From: Candidatus Sulfopaludibacter sp. SbA3
GTDB taxonomy: Bacteria > Pseudomonadota > Alphaproteobacteria > Caulobacterales > Hyphomonadaceae
DNA: 64,000 bases
NCBI GenBank assembly: GCA_945913285.1
Contig: CAMEDD010000009.1
Location: forward strand, 1-64,000
Reading direction: 5' to 3'
Position numbers and translations under genes: made by a program. Shown one piece after another: positions 40,306 through 49,265 of this stretch (its first letter is position 1; each line of letters begins with the position of its first letter). A model generated the notes under the pieces. It saw only the letters and a program-made list of their open reading frames with translations. It had not been told where the DNA came from and made no database searches.

Positions 40306-41298
40306 ATGTTCAATAATACGCAATGGCTGAGCCAGGTGCGCGAAGCGGTGATCGATCCCGGCCGCGAAATAGTCGATCCGCACCATCACCTCTGGCCGAA
40401 GCCGCTGCTGTCTTATGACCTTGAAGAACTCTGGTCGGACACGGAGGACGGGCACAAGGTGGTGCAGACCGTGTTCATGGAGTGCGGCTCGGCCTACCGC
40501 ACCGATGGGCCGGAACACATGAAGCCCGTCGGCGAAACGCAGTTCGTGACCGCGGCAGCCGAGCGGGCCGCGCAGTCTCCCGGCAAGGCCCAGATCGCCG
40601 CCATTGTAGCGCATGCCGATCTCAGGCTCGCGGAACTCGATACTGTCCTGGACGCGCATACGGCCGCCGCCAAAGGGCGTTTCCGCGGCATCCGGCATGC
40701 GGGCGCCTTCGAGGCTGACGCCGGCGCTCTGACGATTCCGGGACGCGGACCGAAAGGCCTTTTTGCGGATGCCGCTTTCCGAAGGGGCGTCGTGCGTCTG
40801 GGCGCGCGGGGCCTGACCTATGACACGTGGATCTACCATCATCAGCTGCCGGATTATGCCGCCCTCGCCCGCGCCGTACCCGGTACCGTGATGATCCTTG
40901 ACCATTTCGGCACGCCGCTGGGCGTCGGCCCCTATGCAGGCAAACGCGAAGAGATTTTCGCGAAGTGGAAAGATGACATCGCCGAGGTCGCCGCCTGCCC
41001 GAACGTTTATGCCAAGATCGGCGGCATGGCTATGCCGGACAATGGCTTTGGCTGGAACGGGCGGGAAAAACCCCCGTCTTCGGATGAATTCGTCGAGGCG
41101 CAGGCGCCCTGGTATCAGCACGCAATCAAGGTGTTCGGCGCCGGGCGCTGCATGTTCGAGAGCAACTTCCCGGTCGACCGCCTGTCGCTCAGCTACCGCA
41201 CGCTGTGGAACGGACTGAAGAAGATCGCGAAGGATTATCCGGAAGCAGCGCAGGCGGCGATGTTCAGCGCAACGGCGCGAAAGGTTTACAAGCTGTGA
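40306..41298 (+). CDS. Amidohydrolase (Amidohydro_2 family)
   Basis: The 330-residue TIM-barrel metal hydrolase has the N-terminal metal motif VDPHHHLWPK and later YHHQLPDY, ILDHFGTPLG and the barrel-end FESNFPVDRLSLSYRTLW. These features fit the family that includes lactonases and aromatic decarboxylases or hydrolases. It starts 11 bp after the transporter and overlaps the serine hydrolase start by 4 bp. Import followed by hydrolysis of a lactone or similar compound is a reasonable reading of the operon. Confidence 0.88.
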   Translation: MFNNTQWLSQVREAVIDPGREIVDPHHHLWPKPLLSYDLEELWSDTEDGHKVVQTVFMECGSAYRTDGPEHMKPVGETQFVTAAAERAAQSPGKAQIAAIVAHADLRLAELDTVLDAHTAAAKGRFRGIRHAGAFEADAGALTIPGRGPKGLFADAAFRRGVVRLGARGLTYDTWIYHHQLPDYAALARAVPGTVMILDHFGTPLGVGPYAGKREEIFAKWKDDIAEVAACPNVYAKIGGMAMPDNGFGWNGREKPPSSDEFVEAQAPWYQHAIKVFGAGRCMFESNFPVDRLSLSYRTLWNGLKKIAKDYPEAAQAAMFSATARKVYKL

Positions 41299-42335
41299 CG
41301 ACGACACTCCCGCCTTTGCCCGTCCAGCCGGCGGATGTGCCCTGGCCAACGCAGGAATGGCCGGAAGGCCAATTGCCTCAGCGCGTGGCTGCGAAGCTGA
41401 ACCCTCTGCTCGACCAAGCCTTCAGCGATCCTGCACCGGCGAGCATGGGCGAGACGCATGCATTCCTCGCCGTTCAGGGCGGACGGATCGTGGCGGAGCG
41501 CTATTGGACTGGATTTGACCGGCCGAGCACGCATCATTCCTGGTCGCAGGCAAAAAGCATGACGCAGGCCCTGATCGGCATTCTGGTGCGCGAGGGGAAG
41601 ATCGACATCCACGCCCCGGCCGATGTGCAGGAATGGCAGGGCGCGGATGATCCGCGCCGCGCCATCACGCTGGACCAGCTGCTGCGCATGTCGAGCGGGC
41701 TGAAGTTTGCCGAGGACTATGTCGATGCCGGCGTCTCGGATGTGATCGAGATGCTGTTTGGTTCTGGCAAGGACGATGTCGGCGGGTTCGCGGCGAAATT
41801 CCCGCTGATCCACGCGCCCGGTACCGCCTGGAGCTATGCAAGCGGAACCACGAATATCACCGCGCGGATTGCGGCGCGGGCCCTCGGCGCGTCAGGCGAG
41901 GCGTTCCGGGACTTCATGTTCCGCGAATTGTTCGGGCCGATCGGCATGACGTCCGCCGAGCCGAAGTTCGATGCGGCGGGCACCTTCATCGGTTCGTCCT
42001 TCTGCTTCTGCACGGCGCGCGACTTTGCCCGCTTCGGGTTGCTGTATCTGCGAGATGGAGTTTGGGATGGCATGCGCATCCTGCCGGACGGCTGGGTGGA
42101 CTATGCGCGTACGCCGACACCCGTGCCGCCGACCGAAGCTATGGGATACGGCGCGCATTGGTGGCTCGGCATGGCCGGACCGGGCAGTTTCTCGTCGAAT
42201 GGCTATGAAGGCCAGTACACGGTCATGGTGCCTGACCTCGACCTGATCCTCGTGCGCAATGGAAAGTCGCCGCTCGAGCAGAAGGATCATGTCATCCGCT
42301 GGATGAGCGACGCGGCGGACGCGTTCAGGCCTTAG
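41295..42335 (+). CDS. Serine hydrolase (class C beta-lactamase/esterase family)
   Basis: From GTG 41295, overlapping the amidohydrolase stop, the product has 346 residues. The SxxK motif is S84-Q-A-K87, the YxS/N motif is in WSYASGTTN, and a GYGAHWWLG stretch precedes the third active-site region. No signal peptide is visible, so it may be a cytoplasmic esterase rather than a true beta-lactamase. It probably takes part in degrading the compound imported by the upstream transporter. Confidence 0.85.
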   Translation: MTTTLPPLPVQPADVPWPTQEWPEGQLPQRVAAKLNPLLDQAFSDPAPASMGETHAFLAVQGGRIVAERYWTGFDRPSTHHSWSQAKSMTQALIGILVREGKIDIHAPADVQEWQGADDPRRAITLDQLLRMSSGLKFAEDYVDAGVSDVIEMLFGSGKDDVGGFAAKFPLIHAPGTAWSYASGTTNITARIAARALGASGEAFRDFMFRELFGPIGMTSAEPKFDAAGTFIGSSFCFCTARDFARFGLLYLRDGVWDGMRILPDGWVDYARTPTPVPPTEAMGYGAHWWLGMAGPGSFSSNGYEGQYTVMVPDLDLILVRNGKSPLEQKDHVIRWMSDAADAFRP

Positions 42336-42614
42336 CTGGCGCGGCAGACGGACGATCACCAGCCAGATCAGCATCGCGAAGATCGGGAAGAGGCCGAGCC
42401 AGACCGGCGCGGCCGTGTCGTGGAACCATTGCGGGAAGACCTGCGGCTGGCCGAAGAAGAGCGAGCCTGACGCGATGAACATCGACAAGCACATCCGCCA
42501 GAGGTGACGCGCCGTCCGGGCAACGCCGCGGATCGTCTTGCGCAGGATCACATGAAGCTCGCCGATGGCGGCAAACGTGCCGGCGGCCATCAACAGGAAG
42601 AAGCCCTGCGGGGG
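42336..42614 (-). pseudogene. C-terminal fragment of a multi-helix membrane protein
   Basis: The frame 42614-42336 reads GFFLLMAAGTFAAIGELHVI, RHLWRMCLSMFIASGSLFFG, PVWLGLFPIFAMLIWLVIVR, with three membrane segments resembling the last helices of a hypothetical alphaproteobacterial membrane protein. There is no plausible N-terminal part upstream. Downstream the frame runs on across the opposite strand of the serine hydrolase for about 150 codons without sensible content. It is best read as a 3' fragment whose stop codon was also lost. Confidence 0.5.
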
Positions 42615-42862
42615 CGAGCCCTCTCGACATGCGGCGGCCTTGTCCGAGTATTGGCATTTAATATCGTTATACGATATGCCTCCTTAGTGCAATACGATAA
42701 CTGCCGATCACCCGACCGGCAGCGGCGCATCGCCCGTTTGTCCCGCTTGCGTTCGCGGGGTCCTTCCCCTATACGCCGGCCTTCAAAGGACGGCGTCAGG
42801 CCGTGCCTGTCAGGTTCCGACCTTCCGACGCGAAGACACGGTCCAGGGCGAAAGGAAAACAC
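42615..42862. other. Intergenic region before rplY
   Basis: It contains the palindrome at 42661-42677 and, on the minus strand, a strong AAGGAGG ribosome-site sequence (around 42681) with no gene following. The rplY promoter should also lie here, but no clear boxes stand out. Confidence 0.4.
42661..42677. promoter_or_regulatory. Operator-like palindrome ATATCGT-TAT-ACGATAT
   Basis: Two perfect 7-bp arms are separated by 3 bp, in an unusually AT-rich patch. A further half-site ACGATA lies 23 bp away (42694-42699). On the minus strand an AAGGAGG sequence lies between them. It looks like the operator of an autoregulated repressor gene that is no longer present. Confidence 0.5.
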
Positions 42863-43579
42863 ATGTCCAAGCATAAAATCGTATTCAATGTTGACGTGCG
42901 CGCGCGCGTCGGCACCGGCGGCGCCCGTGAAGCACGCCGCGAGGGCTTCGTGCCTGGCATTCTCTATGGCGGCGAACTCGCGCCTGTGGCGATCAACCTG
43001 CGCAAACCGGAAGTGATCAAGGCGATCGAGACAGGCCAGTTCCTGAACACGACCGCCACCCTGATCTACAAAGGCGAGAAACAACTGGTCATCCCGCAGG
43101 GCATCCAGATGCACCCGGTCTCCGACCAGCCGTGGCACGTTGACCTGCGCCGCGTCGAGCCCGACCAGATCATCAAGGTCGAGGTGCCCGTGCACTTCAA
43201 GGGCCAGGAAACATGCCCGGGCCTCAAGAAGGGCGGCACGCTCAACGTCGTTCGCCACTCGGTCGAGCTGAACGTTCCAGCAGCCCGTATCCCGGAATAT
43301 CTCGAAGCCGATATCTCGGCGCTCGAAGTTGGCGACAACGTCAAGATTTCGGACATCAAACTGCCTGCTGATGCGAGCCCGGCGATCGCGGACCGCGACT
43401 TCACGATCGCAACCATCTCAGGCCGCGGCGGCAAGTCCGAAGAAGAGCCAGCCGCAGCACCGGCGGCGGCGGCTGTCCCGGCGGCCAAGGCAAAAGCTCC
43501 GGCCGGCGGCGCAGCCGCCGCCCCTGCCAAGGGCGCCGCGCCTGCCAAAGCCCCGGCAAAGCCTGCCGGCAAGAAGTAA
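42863..43579 (+). CDS. rplY: 50S ribosomal protein L25 (CTC type)
   Basis: The 238-residue protein has an N-terminal L25 5S-rRNA-binding domain (RARVGTGGAREARREGFVPGILYGG) and the C-terminal CTC beta domain (EVPVHFKGQETCPGLKKGGTLNVVRHSVEL, ADISALEVGDNVKISDIKLP). A long Ala/Pro/Lys-rich tail (about residues 195-238) ends the protein, as in many alphaproteobacterial L25 proteins. ATG 42863 follows AAAGGAAAA. A strong hairpin terminator separates it from pth, its usual neighbour. Confidence 0.95.
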   Translation: MSKHKIVFNVDVRARVGTGGAREARREGFVPGILYGGELAPVAINLRKPEVIKAIETGQFLNTTATLIYKGEKQLVIPQGIQMHPVSDQPWHVDLRRVEPDQIIKVEVPVHFKGQETCPGLKKGGTLNVVRHSVELNVPAARIPEYLEADISALEVGDNVKISDIKLPADASPAIADRDFTIATISGRGGKSEEEPAAAPAAAAVPAAKAKAPAGGAAAAPAKGAAPAKAPAKPAGKK

Positions 43580-43597
43580 TCCATTCTGGACTTCTCG

Positions 43598-43626
43598 GAG
43601 GCCGCCCGTCACAAGCGGGCGGCCTC
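43598..43626 (+). terminator. Hairpin terminator after rplY
   Basis: GAGGCCGCCCG and CGGGCGGCCTC form a perfect 11-bp stem with a 7-nt loop, followed by TTCGATT. The T-tract is weak, so pth may still be reached by read-through. Confidence 0.65.
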
Positions 43627-43664
43627 TTCGATTCCGGGGCGGATGAAAGACGGATGGACGGGCG

Positions 43665-44288
43665 ATGCTGATCCTGGCCGGACAGGGAAATCCAGGCGCG
43701 AAGTACGCGAAGAACCGGCACAATGCCGGTTTCCTGCTGCTCGACCGGATTCACGCCGAACACGGGTTTGGGCCGTGGCGCGCAAAGTTTGATGGCGAAA
43801 TCTCAGAAGGCGCCGTCGAGACACAGGCAGGGCGGCAGAAGGTGCTGCTGCTCAAGCCACAGACTTTCTACAACGAGTCCGGCCGCGCGATGTCGAAGGC
43901 ATGCACCTTCTACAAGGTGGGGCCCGGGGCCGTGATCGTGTTGCATGACGAGATCGACCTTGCGCCGGGCCGTCTGCGCATGAAGACGGGCGCAGGGGCG
44001 GCAGGCAACAATGGCGTGCGCTCGGCGATTGCGCATCTGGGGCCAGACGTGCGCCGGATCCGAGTGGGCGTCGGCCACCCGGGGGACAAGTCGCTGGTGA
44101 TGCCCTACGTCCTGTCGGACTTTTCGAAGGCCGACCTGACCTGGTTCGGGCCGCTGGGCGACGCGATCTGCAAGGCGCTGCCCTATCTGGTCGCGGGCGA
44201 GGATGAGCGCTTCCAGACGGAAGTGATGCGCCTCGCGCCCGCGCCTAAGCTGGACCCGAAACAGGCTGGCCATCCGGATACGGACTGA
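43665..44288 (+). CDS. pth: Peptidyl-tRNA hydrolase
   Basis: The 207-residue enzyme releases tRNA from peptidyl-tRNA that drops off the ribosome. The catalytic features are visible: N9 in GQGNPG, H19 in NRHNAGF, and the aspartate in VLHDEIDLAPGRLR. KPQTFYNESG and GAGAAGNNGVRS are also conserved. Length is normal. rplY-pth is a common pairing in this bacterial group. Confidence 0.96.
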   Translation: MLILAGQGNPGAKYAKNRHNAGFLLLDRIHAEHGFGPWRAKFDGEISEGAVETQAGRQKVLLLKPQTFYNESGRAMSKACTFYKVGPGAVIVLHDEIDLAPGRLRMKTGAGAAGNNGVRSAIAHLGPDVRRIRVGVGHPGDKSLVMPYVLSDFSKADLTWFGPLGDAICKALPYLVAGEDERFQTEVMRLAPAPKLDPKQAGHPDTD

Positions 44289-44289
44289 G

Positions 44290-44757
44290 CTACGCCTTGC
44301 GCACGATGGCCATGTTCGCGCGCGTCGCTTCAACGACAATCGCATCGCCAATCACAATTGCGGCCTGACCGTCGGCGGCTTCTGCGCCCCAGACCGTGTC
44401 GCCGATCTTCACCTGACCCTGGCCGCTGACAAAGTTGCGGGTCACTTCACCGCGCTGGCCGACGAGGCTGGCCATGCGCTTGTTCAAGGTCGGGTGTTCC
44501 GGCGAGGCCTTGCGCAGGCCGGGAAAGACGAAGCGGCTGATGAAGATCAGCGCCGCTGAGACCAACGTGAAGACGAGGATCTCGATCTGCCAGGCCGTCG
44601 CAGTTTCTGGCGCGGCTGCGGCGAAAATCGCGGTGAACACAGCTGCGATCGACGCCATCAGCAAGTCAAACGTGCCGGTCAGCATTTCGGCGCTGAACAG
44701 GATCAGCGCGAGCGCCAGCCAGTGCCACCAGGTGATCTGGGAGAGCAGTTCATCCAT
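44290..44757 (-). CDS. NfeD-like membrane protein
   Basis: The 155-residue protein has two or three N-terminal membrane helices (WHWLALALILFSAEMLTGTF, IAAVFTAIFAAAAP, IEILVFTLVSAALIFISRFV). A C-terminal OB-fold follows (ASLVGQRGEVTRNFVSGQGQVKIGDTVWGAE), the NfeD short form. It is co-directional with and 34 bp after an SPFH gene; NfeD and SPFH proteins act together in membrane microdomains. Confidence 0.9.
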   Translation of the reverse strand: MDELLSQITWWHWLALALILFSAEMLTGTFDLLMASIAAVFTAIFAAAAPETATAWQIEILVFTLVSAALIFISRFVFPGLRKASPEHPTLNKRMASLVGQRGEVTRNFVSGQGQVKIGDTVWGAEAADGQAAIVIGDAIVVEATRANMAIVRKA

Positions 44758-44791
44758 GATCGTTCACTCCTTTGTGCAGATGGTTGCCGGA

Positions 44792-45766
44792 TCAGCTGCT
44801 TGTCCACGGACCGGCGCCGGTCTGGCTGCCGGTGGCCGGCTTGGGCGAGTTGTTCACCGCCTTCGCCGAGTCCGTCAGGCCGCGAATGCCTTCAATGGTG
44901 CCGAGGATCGAGGAGAACTCCGCCGGGATGATGACGGTGCGTTGCTGCGGCGAGGTCGCGAGTTTCTCAAACGCGGCCACATAGGCCTGGCCGAGGAAGT
45001 AGTTGATCGCGTTGACGTCGCCCTTGGAGATCGCTTCCGACACCATGGTGGTTGCTTTGGCTTCGGCTTCGGCTTCGCGCTCGCGGGCTTCGGCGTCGCG
45101 GAACGCGGCTTCGCGCCGGCCTTCGGCTTGTAGGATCTGCGACTGCTTCTGGCCCTCGGCCTTTAGGATGGCCGACTGCTTCTCGCCTTCAGCGGTGAGA
45201 ATTTCAGCGCGCTTCAGGCGCTCGGCCTTCATCTGGCGGGCCATCGCTTCGGTGATATCGGCTGGCGGGGTGAGATCCTTGATCTCGATGCGTGTGACTT
45301 TCACGCCCCAGGGCAGCGTGGCAGCGTCGATGGTGGTCAGAAGGCGTGCGTTGATCTCGTCGCGGTTCGACAGCACCTGGTCGAGGTCCATCGATCCGAC
45401 GACCGTACGGATGTTGGTGAGCGACAGGTTGGTGATCGCGTTGAGGAGGTTGTTGACCTCATAAGCGGCCTGGACCGCGTCGATGACTTGGATGAAGACG
45501 ATGGCATCGCAGGAGACCATCGCGTTGTCGCGCGTGATCACTTCCTGCTGCGGCACGTCGAGTACGGTTTCCATCATGTTCATCTTGCGCCCGACCCGGT
45601 CGAAGAACGGGTTGATGACGTGCGGCCCCGGCACCAGCGTGCGGGTGTAGCGGCCGAAGCGCTCAATGGTCCAGTTATAGCCCTGCGGCACGAACTTCAG
45701 GGCGCCGAAGAGCGCGATGATGCCAGCCAGAAAAATCAGCAGGAAAGCGGCGATGATGATGTCCAT
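44792..45766 (-). CDS. SPFH/band 7 protein (stomatin-like, QmcA type)
   Basis: The 324-residue protein has an N-terminal membrane anchor (IIIAAFLLIFLAGIIALFGAL), the SPFH domain (VPQGYNWTIERFGRYTRTLVPGPH, IDAATLPWGVKVTRIEIKDLTPP) and a long charged, repetitive coiled coil with repeated AEGxxQS and EAREREAEAEA units. It would oligomerise at the inner membrane and organise membrane domains or regulate proteases. The NfeD partner follows. Confidence 0.93.
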   Translation of the reverse strand: MDIIIAAFLLIFLAGIIALFGALKFVPQGYNWTIERFGRYTRTLVPGPHVINPFFDRVGRKMNMMETVLDVPQQEVITRDNAMVSCDAIVFIQVIDAVQAAYEVNNLLNAITNLSLTNIRTVVGSMDLDQVLSNRDEINARLLTTIDAATLPWGVKVTRIEIKDLTPPADITEAMARQMKAERLKRAEILTAEGEKQSAILKAEGQKQSQILQAEGRREAAFRDAEAREREAEAEAKATTMVSEAISKGDVNAINYFLGQAYVAAFEKLATSPQQRTVIIPAEFSSILGTIEGIRGLTDSAKAVNNSPKPATGSQTGAGPWTSS

Positions 45767-45839
45767 TATGTCCCTCTTCGCAAACGCGATTGATCGTCAG
45801 ATAGGGAGGGATTTGCCGTTATTCAATAAACTACGACGC

Positions 45840-45873
45840 AAAATCGGCCTGCCCGTTCCCCGAGCAAGCCGAT
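45840..45873 (-). terminator. Rho-independent terminator after the peroxiredoxin gene
   Basis: On the minus strand ATCGGCTTGCTCG and CGGGCAGGCCGAT form a 13-bp stem with two G-U pairs and a GGGAA loop, followed by TTT. It is 37 bp after the peroxiredoxin stop. Confidence 0.75.
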
Positions 45874-45909
45874 CATGGTGGTATTCGGTTAAGGTCTGTT
45901 AACGGCTGA

Positions 45910-46392
45910 TCACAATTGGCTGAGCAGATAGTCGGCGGCCGACACCTTGAACTCGCCGCCCTGCTCCACGTTCAGCTCTGCCACGACGCCGTCTTTTACC
46001 AGCATCGAGTAGCGCTGCGAGCGCTTGCCCATGCCGAAACCCGAGGCATCGAGCTCAAGGCCAATGGCCTGCGCGAAGGCGCCGTTGCCGTCGGCCAGCA
46101 TGCGGATCTTGTCCTCCGCGTGCGAGGACTTGCCCCAGGCGCCCATGACGAACACGTCATTGACCGAGGTGCAGACGATTTCCGACACGCCCTTGGCTTC
46201 GAACTCGGCGGCCTTGTCCACGTAGCCCGGCAGGTGGCGGGCCGAGCAGGTCGGTGTGTAGGCGCCGGGAACGGCGAACAGGGCGACCGTCTTGCCGGCG
46301 AAAACCTGCGCTGTTGTAACGGGCTTCGGGCCATCGGCCGTCATTTCCATGAAGGTGGCTTCAGGCAGCTTGTCACCAACTTTGATGGTCAT
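45910..46392 (-). CDS. Prx5-type peroxiredoxin
   Basis: The 160-residue thiol peroxidase has the peroxidatic cysteine C49 in VPGAYTPTCSARHLPGY and the family segment VNDVFVMGAWGK. It reduces hydroperoxides, probably with glutathione/glutaredoxin as donor as in related bacterial enzymes. No fused glutaredoxin domain is present. The gene is monocistronic, ends at a clear terminator, and is divergent from yqgE. Confidence 0.94.
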   Translation of the reverse strand: MTIKVGDKLPEATFMEMTADGPKPVTTAQVFAGKTVALFAVPGAYTPTCSARHLPGYVDKAAEFEAKGVSEIVCTSVNDVFVMGAWGKSSHAEDKIRMLADGNGAFAQAIGLELDASGFGMGKRSQRYSMLVKDGVVAELNVEQGGEFKVSAADYLLSQL

Positions 46393-46537
46393 GGGGAAGT
46401 CTCCTTTGTTTCACCGCCGAGATAGGCTGAAGCGGGCCCACCTGCAAGGCATTGCCCGGCGGCAGCCCGAAGCGGCCGGGCGCGTTTTTGCTTGCAATCG
46501 GGTTCCGGCTGGCCCAGCCTCTGGCCCGGAGACAGGC

Positions 46538-47104
46538 ATGCAGATCGAGACCGACCTCACCGGCAAGCTCCTGATCGCCCTTCCGGGGATCGGCGACACG
46601 CGCTTCGAGCGGTCAGTCATCCTCCTGTGCGCGCATACGCCGGAATTCGCGATGGGAATCGTGCTCAACAAGCCAGTCGAGGGTGTCGATCTCCAGGACC
46701 TGATGGAGCAGATGGGTGTGGAGATGGAAATCTCCCTGCGCGGCGTAACCGTGCTTGATGGCGGGCCCGTCGCCACCGAACGCGGATTTGTTCTGCATAC
46801 GGATGATGTGATCTGCGAAGGCGCGACGATGGAAGTCGATGGCGACATCTGCATGACGGCGACACGTGATATTCTGGGACTCGTTGCTTCATCAACGCCG
46901 CCGCGCCAGTCTGTGTTTGCGCTTGGCTATGCAGGCTGGGGCGCAGGTCAGCTGGAAAGTGAACTTGCGGAGAATGCCTGGCTGGTCTGCGAGCCGGACT
47001 CCGATCTCGTGTTCGGCGACGCCTATGAACACAAGTGGCGCCACGCGATGACGCGGCTAGGCGTCGATCTCTCGAGGCTTCAATCGGGCGCGGGGAACGC
47101 ATGA
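46538..47104 (+). CDS. YqgE/AlgH family protein
   Basis: The 188-residue protein matches the UPF0301/YqgE family from its start (LTGKLLIALPGIGDTRFERSVILLCAHTPEFAMGIVLNKP), through GGPVATERGFVLH, to GYAGWGAGQLESELAENAWL. The function is unsettled; AlgH-related roles in regulation are reported for homologues. ATG 46538 gives the family start; the longer frame upstream overlaps the peroxiredoxin control region. Its stop overlaps the GNAT start (ATGA). Confidence 0.93.
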   Translation: MQIETDLTGKLLIALPGIGDTRFERSVILLCAHTPEFAMGIVLNKPVEGVDLQDLMEQMGVEMEISLRGVTVLDGGPVATERGFVLHTDDVICEGATMEVDGDICMTATRDILGLVASSTPPRQSVFALGYAGWGAGQLESELAENAWLVCEPDSDLVFGDAYEHKWRHAMTRLGVDLSRLQSGAGNA

Positions 47105-47631
47105 ATACTTCGTCCATAACGATCCATGAAGCTGCTTCGCCGCTGGATGTGGCCGCCTTCGGCGGACTGATCTCGGAGTATGTGGCCTGGTGCCGGGAAC
47201 GCTATAGGAATGATCCCTGGCTGGTCGAAATGGCTTTCGGTCATCAGGGGCTGGACGCTGAACTCCTGTCTCTCACTGACCTCTACGCGCCGCCACACGG
47301 GCGTATGCTGATCGCTGAAGACGCGCGTGAAATTCTGGGCGGTGTCGCCTACAAGCGGATCGATGAGGACACGTGCGAAATGAAGCGCCTGTTCGTGCGA
47401 TCCTCCGCGAACGGACGGGGCCTGGGGCGAAAGCTTTGCGATGCCCTGCTGCAGATGGCCTCAAGGGACGGCTTCCGAACCATGCGCCTGGACACAACGC
47501 GCGACATGGTCGAGGCCATCGGGCTCTACCGGACATTCGGTTTCAGGGATGTTGCGCCGTTCGTCGAGTATCCGGACCGGATGCGGCCGATGATGCTGTT
47601 CATGGCGCGCGAGATATCAGCGGCAGGCTGA
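47101..47631 (+). CDS. GNAT family N-acetyltransferase
   Basis: The 176-residue acetyltransferase has the acetyl-CoA loop RLFVRSSANGRGLGRKLCDALL and the following helix and strand RTMRLDTTRDMVEAIGLYRTFGF. N-terminal residues include YVAWCRERYRNDP. The substrate is unknown. Its start overlaps the yqgE stop by 4 bp, so the two are translationally coupled. Confidence 0.87.
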   Translation: MNTSSITIHEAASPLDVAAFGGLISEYVAWCRERYRNDPWLVEMAFGHQGLDAELLSLTDLYAPPHGRMLIAEDAREILGGVAYKRIDEDTCEMKRLFVRSSANGRGLGRKLCDALLQMASRDGFRTMRLDTTRDMVEAIGLYRTFGFRDVAPFVEYPDRMRPMMLFMAREISAAG

Positions 47632-47651
47632 CAGCGAACCGGGAATGGGCG

Positions 47652-48680
47652 TCACCCCTTAAGGAAACTGAGCGCGGCCTTCGCATCGATGCCCTTCGAG
47701 AAGGCGAACCCCTGCGCGTTGTCAAAACCGAGCGCCCGCAGGCGGGCAGCATCTTCACGTTTCTCGACGCCTTCGGCTGTGGTCGACATGTTCAGGCGGC
47801 TGGCGAGCAAGGTAATGGTCGCAAGGATCGTATCGGTGCGCGCCTGCCCGAGCTTAGCGGTCAGCCCATGATCGATCTTCAGGCTGTCGAATGGCAGGTC
47901 GGCGAGCCATGCGAAGGACGAATGCCCCGTGCCGAAATCATCCAGCACGAGACCCGCGCCGACAGCCTTCAGCGCCATCGCGGAGGCGAGTGTCTTCGTT
48001 TCGTCGCGCAGGGCCGCCTGCTCGGTCAGCTCGACGCGGATGGCGCGCTTCGGCAGGTCGTAGCTGTTCATCAGGGCATCGATAAGGGCAGGGATAGTGC
48101 TTTTCGTCAGCTCACGCGCCGTCAGGTTCACGTGCATGAACAGGTCGTCGCGGCGCGCTTCGCGGCGAAGGTCGGCCAGCGTTTCGGCCGAGCGGATCAG
48201 CATGTTGGAGGCGAGCGCCTGGTCTTCCCAGCGGCTCGGCGGCGTTGTGAGGCCCGGCCCGGTCCAGCGCGCGAGCGCTTCAAACCCGACGACGCGGCCA
48301 TCGCGCAGCGAGATGATCGGCTGGTAAACGGGCACGAGGTCAGGCCCCGGTTTCAGGTCTACGGGGTCGAATTCGGGGAAGTCCTCACCGGTGAGCAACA
48401 TGCCGCGCGCTTCGGTTTCGCTGATGAAGGCGCCGACGAGGTGGATGTCATGCCCGCTGGAGAGGCGAAGGGGGCAGCGGACGGGGCCGTCTCCTGTCGC
48501 AAACACGCGCGCGAGCCGGCCCCGGCTGAGGCCTTCGAGCATCTTTTCGAGGGCGTCGATCGACCAGACGCCGCCGAGGTCCGACAAGCTGGTACCGGTC
48601 GGCGCCTCGATCTCGAGACGGCCCGGCTCGGAGCGCCAGTGCCAGCTGCCTTGAGCCTGTACAGGTTTTGCAAGTGCCAT
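47652..48680 (-). CDS. EAL-domain c-di-GMP phosphodiesterase, cytoplasmic
   Basis: The 342-residue protein has an N-terminal PAS-like region (about 1-105) and an EAL domain (about 110-340). The catalytic set is present: E in GFEALARW, N in HVNLTARE, E in VELTEQA, DD in LVLDDFGTGHSS, K in LKIDHGL, and E in AEGVEKRED. It should hydrolyse c-di-GMP. It lacks GGDEF and membrane helices. It is the last gene of the SURF1-thrC-GNAT-EAL string, 9 bp after the GNAT gene. Confidence 0.9.
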   Translation of the reverse strand: MALAKPVQAQGSWHWRSEPGRLEIEAPTGTSLSDLGGVWSIDALEKMLEGLSRGRLARVFATGDGPVRCPLRLSSGHDIHLVGAFISETEARGMLLTGEDFPEFDPVDLKPGPDLVPVYQPIISLRDGRVVGFEALARWTGPGLTTPPSRWEDQALASNMLIRSAETLADLRREARRDDLFMHVNLTARELTKSTIPALIDALMNSYDLPKRAIRVELTEQAALRDETKTLASAMALKAVGAGLVLDDFGTGHSSFAWLADLPFDSLKIDHGLTAKLGQARTDTILATITLLASRLNMSTTAEGVEKREDAARLRALGFDNAQGFAFSKGIDAKAALSFLKG

Positions 48681-48689
48681 TCAGTCTAC

Positions 48690-49256
48690 CTAGCGGTCCG
48701 GCCCCGGCCTGACGAGACCGAAAAGGATATGGTCGCGGCGTATCCCGGCTATTTCGAGATAGGCGGCGGCCCGCCCCTCTTCAGCAAATCCCGTGCCCTC
48801 GAGAACGCGGCGGGAGCGCTCGTTTCCAGGCACAATTCCCGCTTCGATACGCCAGAGGCCGAGATCCGAGAACGCCCAGCTGCAGGACGCGGCGACCGCT
48901 TCGCGCATATAGCCCTGCCCTTCGAAAGCCTGACCCTGCCAGTAACCAAGACTGGCGCTATCGGCTGGCCAGGGCCGGACATGCGTGAAGGATAACCCGC
49001 CGATCAGCGCCCCGTCGCTGGCGCGGCGGATCAACAACACATAGGCCGTCCCCGCTTTGCGCGCCGAAGACCAGGCCGACAGCCGCCGGCTCCAGTCGCC
49101 CCGCGACAGCGCATCGACCGGCCAGAGCGGCTCCCACGGCTCGATATAGGAACGGCTGGCGCGGCGCAGCTGCGCCCAGTCCTCATAATCCTGCCGGCGC
49201 GGCTGGCCGATGTTGAGGCGCGCCGTGGTGATCAGCGTATCCGAACGCGCGCGCAT
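48690..49256 (-). CDS. RimJ/RimL-type GNAT acetyltransferase
   Basis: The 188-residue protein has the RimJ/RimL layout: LITTARLNIGQPRRQDYEDW, ASLGYWQGQAFEGQGYMREAV (acetyl-CoA site) and LWRIEAGIVPGNERSRRVLEGTGF. Such enzymes acetylate protein N-termini or small amines. It lies 9 bp after thrC and 9 bp before the EAL gene, within one operon. It is often annotated as rimJ, but the substrate is not proven. Confidence 0.87.
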   Translation of the reverse strand: MRARSDTLITTARLNIGQPRRQDYEDWAQLRRASRSYIEPWEPLWPVDALSRGDWSRRLSAWSSARKAGTAYVLLIRRASDGALIGGLSFTHVRPWPADSASLGYWQGQAFEGQGYMREAVAASCSWAFSDLGLWRIEAGIVPGNERSRRVLEGTGFAEEGRAAAYLEIAGIRRDHILFGLVRPGPDR

Positions 49257-49265
49257 GCGGCGGGC

